Below, one piece after another: positions 1 through 12,800 of a stretch of 64,000 nucleotides of DNA (position 1 is the first letter of the stretch; the number at the start of each line of letters is the position of its first letter). The position numbers and the translations under genes were made by a program. This stretch comes from Oreocharis arfaki (taxonomy: Eukaryota; Chordata; Aves; Passeriformes; Paramythiidae), in contig VZRR01010835.1 of the NCBI GenBank assembly GCA_013398015.1, forward strand, positions 1 to 64,000, written 5' to 3'. Below the pieces are notes generated by a model. The model saw nothing but the letters and a program-made list of their open reading frames with translations. It was not told the origin of the DNA and made no database searches.

Positions 1-331
1 CGGCCCTCCTTTCCTAGTGAAGCGATTAGGCATGGTGCTGGAAGGTGCTTCTTACCAAATCAGAAAGACTATGTCAACCTGAAGAAGGAAGCCTGCGCAG
101 CCCCACCCAGAAAATGCCTCTAGCAACAGGAGTTTGAAGCATGGCCTACTATTTTCTCACACAGCAGGTCCTTCTGGGAATATTGTCTCCAGCAGAAACT
201 TTAAACTCCAAACACTCCTACGCAAGACTTTCTTCCAGATCAATGCTTTCTGTGACCTGCCTTTAGCAGCCAATAGCCTGTTATTTCTCCAATGGCAAAT
301 TAAGATGACAGAGTATTTGTCTGTTAAATAC
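1..331 (-). other. MUC2 intron 30, partial
   Basis: Sequence downstream of the exon 30 donor up to the window edge. I see no further exon here. The long tandem-repeat exon and the C-terminal D4/CK region must lie beyond position 1. Confidence 0.7.
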
Positions 332-826
332 CTGTAGATGTTGAGGTTACTGGAGTGGGGACTGATGGTGTATGCTCACTTGTCGTGGAATAGATGTGTA
401 TGGGCGTGGTGGTAATTTCTGTTGAAGTCCTGGTTGTAGTGGTGCTGGGTATTGTCGTCTTGGTGGTGGCTGAAGTTGGAGGTTGTGGTATAGTAGGTGT
501 AGTTGTAGACTCACAAGGAATTTCTTGCGACTCACAACAGTTTACTCTGATTTCATAATTATAGCAAAGTTGCCACATAGTTACATCTTGCTCCTCATTT
601 TTACAGATTAGTCCATATGTAACATTACACTCTACTTTCTGACCAAGTTCTTCTAAGCTCACATCAGGTTTATCCTTAGCCCTGCATTCAATTTCTTTAG
701 GAGCTGTACATATTTTGTTTCCATGTTTTCTTATTTCATCATATGTTTCATAATCACCACCATCTTCTTCGGGTTTACTAACATCAAACCAGTCAGTCCA
801 ATCACAGATTAGTCCAAAGCATGGAG
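332..826 (-). CDS. MUC2: MUC2 exon 30: CysD domain and following Thr/Ser/Pro run
   Basis: Acceptor CTTGCAG|CTCCAT, donor ACAG|GTATTT. Encodes a CysD (WxxW) domain: PCFGLICDWTDWFDV, GGDYETYDEIRKHG, CTAPKEIECRAKDKPDVSL, EELGQKVECNVTYGLIC, LCYNYEIRVNCC. WTDW is a C-mannosylation motif. After CESTT comes about 60 residues rich in Thr, Ser and Pro. CysD domains are thought to form non-covalent cross-links in mucus. Last exon seen; the gene continues left. Confidence 0.93.
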
Positions 827-3800
827 CTGCAAGAAAAGACAGAGATTTCAGAGTTTACAGAGAACATCCTGAGAAGATCCATTTTTTATTTTCTTCCATT
901 AAGAGCTACAGAAGTGCATTGCAATTTGTCATTTTTCCAAAGAACGGAGTTCTAAAACTCTGTATTAACAGGTTTTTAAACTGGAAGTTTTGCATCAATA
1001 TAAAATCACCAAGCTGAAGCCTTTAAAGGTCCTTCTTCTCTCTGTATTAATGACACTTTTGAAATTATTTTAAAAATTCTTCATTTTTGTTTAAAATATA
1101 TTTTTCTGTAGTGATTGTCTTTAATTGACACTTCCTTTAAATATTCATTTGACATTTTTAACAACTTTGGTTTGTATTCATAACTTACTTGAAGTTACTG
1201 GATGTCTTGTAGTGGTAACTGAAATACAACAAAAAGAGATTATAATTTTGAAAGAAATATAACAGTATATTTTTTTGCTGACACTCCTGACAATATTTCT
1301 ACTATCCCATTAGGATATTGAAAAGCTAACATGGGTTTTCAGAAACAGGAAGGCACCCTGTACGTTTAACACTCACAATTTCTTTCATAAGAAATAAATC
1401 AACTCAAAATGCTAAAAGTCTTTCTTAGTGTGGTGTGATAAAACAATCCATAAATATTGCCCTATCTGTGTCAACTATAATCTCATATAACTGTACAATC
1501 GGTATTTAATATACTTCAGAAAACAATTTTTAGATCACATCTGTATTGATGATTTACCTGTGGTGGTGGTGGTAAGAGTACTGGTAGGGAAGGAGGTTGA
1601 AATGGTTGTAGGTGAAGATGTTGGACAAGGATAGACTTCACCAGGAACTACAGAACCATTTTCTGCACAAATATATGTTATACATATGTCGCCATCCTGT
1701 ACGTGTCCCACAGTACCACCCACTTCATAACTCGTTCCATTGATGACACAAGGACACCCTGCAAGAAAGAGCTTTACTGTGCAATTTTTCTACTACCATG
1801 TAAGAGGCAGAGGCAAAATACTTATGGACAAGAGAGCATTTACATGTGTCACGCATGTTTTTCAGAGCTGTACCTGGAGCTTAGATCTACTATATTGGGC
1901 TAATTGATCTTTACATTTAAAGCAATGTTAAAAGATATTTAATCAAGTCCTGCATAAAATGCCTGGTGGCACATACTTAGAAAGGAGGTTTTAAAATGTT
2001 CTGAGAGAAATAGTAACTGCAAATCACTATCTGAAACTTTTATATAATAACCACATGTTCAAGAAGTGCAAACTCTTGTAGTGAAATCCATTAGTTTGGA
2101 TATGGGACATGGGGAGAAAGAACGAAAGGATATGAGAAAAAGGTTGAGCCAGAAGTAATAACAGCAAGGTTCAACAAAAGTGCTGCCAAATTTTCTTTAG
2201 TCACGACTTTCACTAGCACTGGAAAGAATTATTCTAAATCAATACTAAGTCTTTTGTAGAATCAGACATAGCAGTTCTATGCATTTTTTTCCTTTTTGTT
2301 TCCAGGAAAAACCAAACATTATTTACCTGGGACTGGTTTACACTCTATGGATCCTGAGGGGGCACAGACACTGAAAGAAAAATTTTCAAAAATTAAAATG
2401 TTGCTGACATTTTATGACACCTGTTAGCAGAGTCAAGAGCATGGAAACATAGATATTTGTCACTTGATCTTCATTCACACTACTGGATATTTTTCTGGGT
2501 GTATTTGCTAGTATTGCCTACCATTTTTCTTTCAAACTAAGTCACGACTTTTAGTACAACATCTCAAAATTGTCATGAAATGCTTTGTGTTGCAAGTGGC
2601 ATTACTGCAGTAACAACTGTTTTGCAGAGTGAACTTAGAGCTAGATCAGATTATTCTCTGGTCACCATGTGGAGCCAGAGGTGTAAGCGCTGTGATTGCT
2701 AACACTCTAAGTACGAACAGTTGGGACTCAACTATTTCTTTCAGGGCAAGAGTATTTCAGATTACAGTGATTTTGAAGTCCCAGTTTTAAGTGAGAATGC
2801 AAGGCAGAGTAGCCCCTCTCTTCCTAAAGAGGCACGAGAATTTAAAGGTTGTTTTAGAAGTTCACCCAGGTTTCATGCCATTATATAATTTATGACAGTT
2901 GACAGGTATAATCAGTGAATTTGCTAATACACTTATTATAATAACACTACCAACCTGAAATCTGGATTATTATGGGTTTGGAAAATCATGAAATGCAAGA
3001 ATTTACCAGCTCTTCAGTTTAAGTTGCATCTCTGTTTGAGGACCAGTAAAGTAAATGAGGGACTCAGCATACACAAATTATTTCCCGAAATACTGCAAGT
3101 AATTTTTATATACCATGTTGTACAGTTTTCTTTCGTGGGTACTCCTTGCCCAGGGGGTATATGGATTCCACCTTCGATGTAACACCCACATTGATCTTCA
3201 GTCACACATTCCTTTGTCTCTTCATTATAAATAGGCTTTTCGATAGGGCATCTGGGGTAGCAACCTATTGATGACAGGTAGAACAGAATACAGGATGAAG
3301 GAAAAGTATAAAAATTAACTCAGTGATACGTTACCTTCTGAAGGTAAATTATTCTCACTGATTTAAGCACAGTGAAAGAAATCTAAAACTTCCCATTCAA
3401 ATCAATCTGTGGACAATTAGTCTTCCCAAAAGACTTAAACAGTTCTCATTGACAATATTGGGGTGAGGAGGATGAAGTATAAGGTTTTTTTTATGAAAAC
3501 TAGTGATGTTTCTTTTTCTTAGTTCATTACCTTGGAGAAATTTCTAATTTATACTCATTTCTGTGGGCAGCTAGTAATTCTAAGACAAAGAAACACCCCA
3601 ATTTTTTGTATAGATCGCTATATCAAGAATACTTTTGTGAGGAACATGGAAGCAGATTCACTAATGAACAGGTTTTTCACTACATTTCTTGGAACATTAG
3701 ACCTTGTTTATATGCCTTGAATATACCAGGTATTTCTATCTCAAACAGATAATTTATCCATGTTTTTCCTTAGCCTTGAGCAGTGATCCAAACTTCACTG

Positions 3801-6800
3801 CAAGGGATTAAGTGACTGTCAATTCTCATTCAATTTTTCATGTAAATACACTTAAAAATATTATTCTGCTATTATCATTTTTACATCTCTTTCCTCCAAA
3901 TAAACTCTTATGAAGTCCAATTATTAGTTACATGAAATCTTCTTTATACTGTACTGGAGTTCTAAATAGCCTCTAAACTGAAGGATCACGTAATTAACCG
4001 GTACTTAAAAGCCACTTTACACTGCTAGGCTGTATTTAAGATGTCCTTACAAAAATAAGTGTGCTCTATATTTCTATTGAAATTAAACAACAAAAATAAT
4101 TCAGAAAGATAATTGGATATATAATAGTCTGCCTTCTGACACTTCCCAAATCTTTCCAATAATATAAGATAGTTTATTTTAAAACACAGAGGTTTGTTGG
4201 GTTTTTTAAAAATATTTTGGTTAGGGATCTTTGTTGATTTTTTTTCAGTGGGGTTTTTGGGTGTTTTTTGTTTTGTTTTGTTTTGTTTTGTTTCTCTTGA
4301 GTTTTGGTTTGTTTGATGCTTTTCTTTTAATTTTTTTTACCACTAGTTCAAAGCAAAGTCAAACTCAAGGCATTTCTTGCCAATCCCTAAACTGGAGATA
4401 AGTGCTTCCAGTCCAGACCAACAAGACTATATGGCTAAAAATATGGCTTTTTTTCTCCAGCTTTACCATGTGGTAAACCAGAAGATACTTATAAAGTCTT
4501 TCACATCCTTGGATCATTGCAGTCCCTTTAATGTGAAATTCCTATTCCATTATCAACCACAAGGACTGTCACCCACTAATTTCACATCTACAAATGAAAT
4601 AGAATCTCTATTAAGAATCCAATATATAGCGGCATCAGTGTGTCTGCTATGAAAGATATTTATTAACCAGTGTAAAGGTAGGTGAATTTTGCACATTAAT
4701 CTAGTAAAGTCAAGATGATCGGATGCATAAAAAATGATAAGCTTAAAAACCCTCAACTATCAGTGACTTGCTTTTTTGCCATATCAAAGATTTTCCTTCT
4801 TTTGAAACACTTTAGCATGGGAAACACTTTAGCATGGTTATCAAAATAACCATGATGTAAATATATTGCATGTTTCAGGACATTATCCAAGCAGAGACCT
4901 AGTTTTATGTAACTCTCACCCATGGATGTTAATAAATAATAAATTACATTATAGGAAACATTTATGTAAGACTGGAGGCAAATTCAACATAGCAGATTTA
5001 GGAACATCTCATCAAGTTGACTGATTAGTCCATAATTATTAAAAGATACCTGAACAAAGCCATACAAAGCACAATATAAAATGGCAAGGAATTTATTACC
5101 TTCCAGTAATGGTACTGTAAAGTTGGTGCTGACGTTATTGATCATCCTGCAGGTTGCGATATTACTGCCACAAGGCTCATAGTGCCAGTCACACTCATTG
5201 CGAGGGTTGTAGTAGTCACAGAATACCGCTGATGAGAAAAGAGAGAAGCTGATTAAAAACAGGGTTGCCAGAAAGCAGTTCTGAGCAGGCCTTTAAAGGT
5301 AAAAGCTACATGAATCTACAAGTTAAGCCGGCCAAATTATTCTTGAGGTATAAGGCCTGGACTTTCTGCTACTCTGGTTAAACTTAGGATATATCAAAAC
5401 ACTGGTGCCCAAGATCTTCATTCTGAATATTCAAGCCACTGGGTAAAAATGCTTCAAATCATAAAGAAAAAAAATTTTTAAATTATTTTAGTTTAAAATT
5501 AAGGGTATGCTTCTGAGAGTATTTTTCTTCCATAGCTACTAGCAAAGTTCTAAATATTTTTCCATTTTATACAAAATAGTTCCATCTTGCTGAATCACAC
5601 AGGCTGAGGGTCCAAAAGGAAGCATATGAGACTTTATGAATACAACTTAAATTCAGCTTAGATAGCTACAGACAGAGGAAGGAGGTTTTATAACTTACAT
5701 ATCAAAGATGAATGAAACTTAAAATTTTTGTTTCACTGGCTTTTTACACTTAAAAACTCAAATAAGTCCAAATTCTGAATGTTTAAAATTAAAAAATTAT
5801 TAATTTCTGCTACTTAGAATCTCAAATTTTTTACTTCAGCAATTTTGGGGTATTATTAATTTAAATGTTACTTACATTAATTTATGATGTATTGGTATGA
5901 GTATTAGCACCACTAAATAGACACTGCTTAATATACACAACACTGATTAGGTTCAGTGCTACAGCACAGGAGTGCTATATACTTTCTCCTAAAATCAAAA
6001 TCTGAATAATTTGAAGAGAGAAGAGAAGAGAAGAGAAGAGAAGAGAAGAGAAGAGAAGAGAAGAGAAGAGAAGAGAAGAGAAGAGAAGAGAAGAGAAGAG
6101 AAGAGAAGAGAAGAGAAGACAGTTGAAATATATAAATTTACTAGCCCTGTTTTCTCCCTGATACGCTGAGAAAATAGATTTCATTGAGTAGCCAGCATGA
6201 CCTTGCAGTGACTGTACTAATGATTTATTTGACTGGCTTTTTTAGCAGCTGGAAAGATACAGTTGTGTTTATCTGTTACTCACGGCAGATATCAGGAGTT
6301 CTCCAGAAAACACAGGCCTCAGCCTTGATACACTCCTGGGCATATGCAGCAACTGCAGAGCAGAAGCATTCGCAATCTCCACCGCTGTCACAAGAGCAGG
6401 CATCATGAACACAAGCTTCATAGAAGGGAACTGGGTCCACCTGTCAGGGGAAGAAATGATGCCCCAGTTCATTTCCAAATTAGTTTTCAAACAAATACAT
6501 TTGAGGGCTCTTGATATATGGGAATTAAGCTGGGCAGGAATGAGAATAAGAGTGTCTAAGAGTTATCAAATCACAAACAAACATTTACAGGCTTGAAGGT
6601 GCTCAATATATTTTGGGGAATAATAGACTTAAAATAATATAGCTCCTTCACAAGTTGCTATGACGGAAAAAACAAAGTAAGAGTCCTTGGCAGTGCCCCC
6701 ATTTTCTAACAGAGTTCTATTTTAGTGCTCTCAAAACCAAGCTGAATTGATGCCAGTGAAGTCTTATCTTTCAGCAAACTTTGCCAACCAAACGGTGAAC

Positions 6801-9800
6801 AACGTCAGAAAGACTGCATTCACAGCAAATATGAAGCATATAATTTCGTGCCTGTCAGTTTTTGGAGTTTATGCAATGACACATTAAAAAAAAAAGCACG
6901 GGTTTTTTTGTTTGAGACTGCAAGAGAAGAAACTTAGACTGGATTTTTGCTGCTGAAGCAAACCATGTGGAAACATATAATAAAATAATTAAATTAATAA
7001 TTGTTTGTGACTTTTCCACTGTGAGTTAAGAACAAACTGTTGTTACTATTACCATACTTCAGGAAAGAGATGAGAAATAAAGAGTGCTGTCTGTGTGCTG
7101 TACTCTGGAAGCTGTGGGCTGTCACAGTGTTTGCTGTGGCTATTTGGAGGCACAGTACCAGCAGCTGTCTGTCTAAACTATGTGACGTCGGTGGTCTCCA
7201 AGAAAATCCTTCCATGGGTTGAATACCACAAGAAGAAGTAGCCACCTTTCACGTTTAGTATGAATTTCCATCAGGAGATGGGTCCGATGATCGTAAGGTC
7301 CTTCAGTACTTATAACACTGTCTTTCAACAAGAGATGGTGCAACTGCAGCAAACACCTGTTCAGGCTACATTTCTGAAGCTAACTTGCAGAGCAGTAGTA
7401 GTGAAACTGCTAAAAGCAGTGATGAATATGGGTTTGTACACCTGGGGCTGCCACCACCACTGACAGTCCCATTGCCACCAAGACTCAAGACTACTTTGAC
7501 TAAGGCCACATGAAATGTGCTGACATCTGTATCTGTACTGAAGACTTAACTGAAGATCATTCTATTTAACCATCTCTTCATTCATTTCTGATGGTTTTTT
7601 GGTTCTGTATTATTAGAAATTCACTGTGCTGTCCCATCACCTACTGTCTTCTACAAACCTTGGAGTGACAAATTTTGAAGACTTCACTCTGGATGATGCT
7701 GCATTCTTTCTCTGCCCAGGACTTCCGGTGTGGTTTCAGATCACAGGGCTTAATCTCTTGTGTAACATCTGGGCACGTGTGAGACTGTTTCCAGGAATTT
7801 CCAAAATCGAGAGGATTAGACTCCTGCAGCCCACTCCTTGTTGTAAAGTCATTGTTTGCCTTGTCATCAAAGTTGCCACACAGACCACACACTTTGCCCT
7901 AGAAAATAAAATTGAGTTTTTAAATATACCATGGAAGTGAGAAACAAGCTCTGGTAAAGTAAGAGCAAAACACTGACATGAAAAACAACAAATGACTGTC
8001 TGTGTAAATGATGACTTTCCTCTTTACTGTCAAATCATTTGTACAGAAAATAAATCTTTATTTGTCTGTCCTCAGCAAATCATTCAGCTGCCATGTCTTC
8101 CCTCCCTGAAGTAAATTATATCTAGTGTATTTCCATATCTCTGTCTCTGTATCTAACTTAAAACATTAAAGGGTGCCCAAGCGTCTTACAGCTGAGAAGA
8201 ATTAATTTATTCTCCATTCTTCTCAATTTATCATAACTCACCTATTAATATAAGCCTGAGGTAATTCATTTCTGCTCAAAGCTGTTTTTATTAAAAGTTT
8301 CTAACATAATGAACACCATTTCTTCATTCATGGAAAAGAAATGACAGGGACCCATTTTTCTTGAAAGAAAATATATCAATCTCTCCTCAATAGTGAATTT
8401 TTGGTAGTGTTATTTAAAGTCCATGAGTCCCCTCAAGAAACGGTATTGTCACTGTTTGTACAATGCCTCAATACTGTCCAATTCAGCATGCTGATTTTCA
8501 GGAACCAGTACTATGGCCATACATTGCATAGGAAGTTTGGTCTTAACACAGGTCTTCCCACTGCATGTAGGTTTCCAAGCACACGTGCAGTCAGTCCATA
8601 TTTCCTAAATTACTCTGGATGATTGACTATCAATACTCACAAACTCAAGAGTGCCTGAGATGTTTATCTCTATTGTAATAACATCCTATGCATCCTGTGC
8701 AAAGCATTGTGATAGACTGTAAGAAACCCCAGAGGCACTTCTGCAAGCTGTGATGGTAATAATGCATGCTAATGATCAGTGCACAGAGGTTACAGGAATT
8801 AGACATGGAGTCAGAATAAAGAACATTTATGTTTCCTTGTCTATACATAATACCACTTCAGAAAAATGCAGACAGGCACTAACCTTGTAATCAGGGCTCA
8901 GCTTGATGAAAACAGTAGTCTTCTTGTCCCAGATCAGCATCACACCATTGCTAGCCTCAATCACCAGGTACAGGCCGACTGTCCTGTTCCAATACTGCAC
9001 ATCATCACCAACATCTCGCTGAATTTCTTTGTACTCTTTGTTCTCCAACTTCAGTTCAGTTTTCTGAAACATAAAAAGAGAAGTATTGTAACAGTCACTT
9101 CTATGATGAGACAAAATATTAGACACTCCTAACAATACAACTCATTCTGAAACCAATAGCTCAGACTCTGGGATGACTTTGAAGATGGCAGGGAGTGGTG
9201 TAGCACTTCTGTTTGAGAGAGCTTTCACCACCTGAGAACCAACACCTTTACAGAATAATTTGATAGGGCCTCTGATGTTTGTTACAGGTGCTTTTAGGGG
9301 CGTGACTTGGGAGCATTACTTTTTTGGTGATACTTGATTACTGATATGTACTGACTATCATCACTCACCCCTAGGAACATTTTGATAGCCTTTGAGCAGG
9401 TGACACCTGTAGTCCCACAAGGGACATTCTCTGTGATGATACTGAATGAGCCACTGGAATTTTTGTCACCGCAGAAGTCCTATTGAAAAAGTAAAAAAAA
9501 AAGAACATGAGACAATTAGGTAGAATATTTCATTTTAGTTAAATCTCATAATAATTGCAATAATTTAAACCTTCACAAAGTATAAATAGTTACCACTCCT
9601 TCAAATGGGAGATCCTACATAAATGTATTTTTACAGAGTCATATACACATACTTCAGGGCACACATATAGTTAACAGTTAACAGTAAACAGTTAACACAG
9701 TTTCAGCCTGGGAAAAAGAGTGGAACATTTTAAAAAATGGGGAATATATATTTAAATATAATTTTCAAGTTTCTAGGCTTAGAATTTGGGTTTATTTCAC

Positions 9801-12800
9801 AAATGATAGTTAGCTCTCACCATAACATAGTTCTGTTACATATAATTTATGATATCTATATCTGAAAGAAAAAAAAAAAAAGCCACATTCACTCAGCTTG
9901 CCTGCACTGAAAACAAACAATTTATCCTGGCAGAACGTGTGTCATCCCAGGAACAGTGATGGCAGGCAATGAGGAATGACAAAACCAAAGAAGAAAGTAG
10001 ATTTTCAAGGCAATCAAATTCCATTTCAGCCCCTCTGATGAGCATTACCTGAGTAGCCACATATTCACAGCTCCCATCAAAGTCATAGAATTTCCCATCA
10101 AAAGTGTTGTAATGGCCACTTCCATATATCGTACAAGTCCCATAGCACACATCATCAGTGCATTTCCAAACCCCTTTCTGGCAGGTACTAGAAAAGAGCA
10201 GAAAAGTTGAATTTTCAGATCTCACCAAGAATGTGCAGTTTGAAAAACTGCAGAACAAACCAAGCAGCTGCCTGACACAATGTGATAATGTGCACAATAT
10301 CCAAGCCTCAACTTCAATTGTTTAGCCTGTTTTTAAGCCTATAACATGCTTTTTACTGTGTTCAGCTACAATTTTTAGATCTGATAGCATTTATATTTAA
10401 AAAATGAGTGAGTTTTCCCAACAAAAGATACCTACTGAAAACAGGGGTAACTACTATCCTCATATTTTCAGCAGAATCTGTATTTTCTCAGATAGCAGTA
10501 AGTATTCCTAAAAGTTGATGATACTTCCAGTTTTTGCAGCCACTGTAGTACATAACCCTAGACATGACTATTAATATACTGCATAGAATATATTCTAGAA
10601 GAGAACATAAAATTATAACTCACCAAGTGTTGCAGTCCACTTTTATCTTCTCTCCAGGAGAATACCACTCGTTGTTATGAACGCATGGGCAGTCCTTTTG
10701 CTCGACACAGCCCCCTCTGCCATCATCAAATAGACCTTCAGGACACACACAGCCTGAGACACACTCTGTCTGGAACTAAGGAATATAAGGAGAAATGGTT
10801 ACCTTATGACAAAGCACTGCATGTTAATTCCACTTCTTCACCAGCCCTCTTTAAAAGCTGCATTCACAATCACACAGCCTAATATTGATTAGTTTTATAA
10901 GGTTCTTTTTTAATAGGTTTCTAATATTTTTCTTTTCTTATTCACTTGGAAATTATGACTCTACTGAAGACACAGTAAAAAGAAAGAGGAGAGGGAAACC
11001 ATAAGGGGAATCATCATGAAAATGGCAACCGATTAATATCATTGGGGGGGAAAAAAGGGTAGATTAAACCAAAGAGAAATAAACTGTTAGTTACAGCTGT
11101 ATTTGCTGTGTAGCACCATGCCATTCAAAGAATACAGATTAAAGAAAGCATAACACAAAGAGAAGTTGAATACATACATGATCAGCTTGAGGAGTATGAC
11201 AGCTAAGTTGTATAGGTGTTTGCGAAGTCCACTTCGAGGATGCACTGCAGTCAAAGTATGTCTTGTTAGAAGAACACTCGTTTTCACCTGAAAGGTACAT
11301 TGTTGGTTTAGATCAATCAAGAAAAGGCAGAAGAAATGGTTGGTTACGGGTTTTATTCTAGTTTAGTTTATAGAATGTCACTTACTTCTCATTCTTGATT
11401 TCACTGAAGTGCACTGGATCTTTGCATTTCGGCAAATACTAGAAAAGTGAAGTAAGTAGAAATTAAAAAAACAAGCAAGTTCAATATCTTCCATTTAAGT
11501 CTAAGGATTTGTTTATATAAATTTGAGATGATTTATCAAATACGTCCAGCATAATTTCTACTGAAATTTCAAGGTCAATTCTATTGAATCACACTCATTA
11601 TTTTTTTGTTGGAGAAAAAGTGTAGCAAGACTTTAGGCATAACGCACAGAAAGGTTATGTTTTAAGAAATGACAGCTATTCTATTAATCCTTAATACTAT
11701 GTTTTATGACAACTCAGGAACTAGATAATAATGAAACAAATAATGATAATTTAAATCAAAGCCTCCATTTGGATACACAGTGTATTTTCATACCAATTCA
11801 ACTCATACGCTGCAAATTTGTTGACTTATATGTTTCTTCTCCTGGATGAGAGAAGGCATTTCACTGTTTGCACTGATGACTCAGGCAGCAAACAGTTGCC
11901 AGAGTTCATGGCAAAATGTAACAGAATCATGAACGTTGTTTTCAAAAGCCCATGCTACAGTAAATAAGTATCAAGGGGACCTTCCTCCAGTAGAAAACAC
12001 AAGCAATATGTCTGCTAGAAAAGGAAACATAATGTATAGTTGGCCTTTTATTTTCCTTTCAGCCTTCTGCTTAACAAAGTCTTATTAACAGTGCAGCTTC
12101 AGAACAACATTCATCTGTGAAGGCCAGTACTCACACCCCAAAAGCAAGCTGCTCTTCCCAATAACTGATACATTGCATTGCAACAGGATAATGCTTCACT
12201 CAGCATGAAGATGTTGTGAAATGCATTACAAATACTCATTAAAGAACCAAAAAAGCTAAGCACCTAACACCTAACCAATTTTTTAAAGGCTTTTTCCCCG
12301 CAAACAAGAAGCCAAAATAAAACATACCAGCGTTCTCCGTCTTTTGTGAAATAGTGGCTGGGTTCCAGGTATGATCCCTTGTAATAACATGGGCACTGGG
12401 AGATGGGCACACAGTTATCCTGGTCATCCAAGTATGTATCGGGTGGGCAGCCACAGCCATCCACAGGAGCAAAGTCTTGCAAGCAATACTTTTCACCATC
12501 AGCAAGGGAACGACAGGTTTGCTGGCACATTGTAAGATTGTAAAGGAAGACTTGATTTCGTGGGCAAGAAGATGCTTCGCTACCTGGGGGGAAAAAAACC
12601 AAACTGATAAATAAGGGATGCAGGATGGATAATTTGGCCTTGACATTTCCATTTTGGTTTCCTTGGCCGTGCCGAATATAATGATAAAAACATTCCCTTG
12701 GATCTTATTAAAGAACAAAAATATCAGAAGTCACAAGTAACACTGACCTAACTTTACCTTTAAGTTCAACTTTAGGTTGAAGACTTATTTTTAACTGCTA

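Larger units (their letters stand above)
3265..5099 (-). other. MUC2 intron 25 with (TTTTG)n and a 17-bp duplication
   Basis: About 1.8 kb of AT-rich intron. It holds a TTTTG simple repeat near 4264-4293 and a perfect 17-bp tandem duplication at 4804-4837. No coding potential seen on either strand. Confidence 0.75.

Noticed and set aside
5975..6184. ORF made of repeated Ser/Leu/Phe on the minus strand
   Set aside because: It is just the translation of the GAGAA simple repeat.
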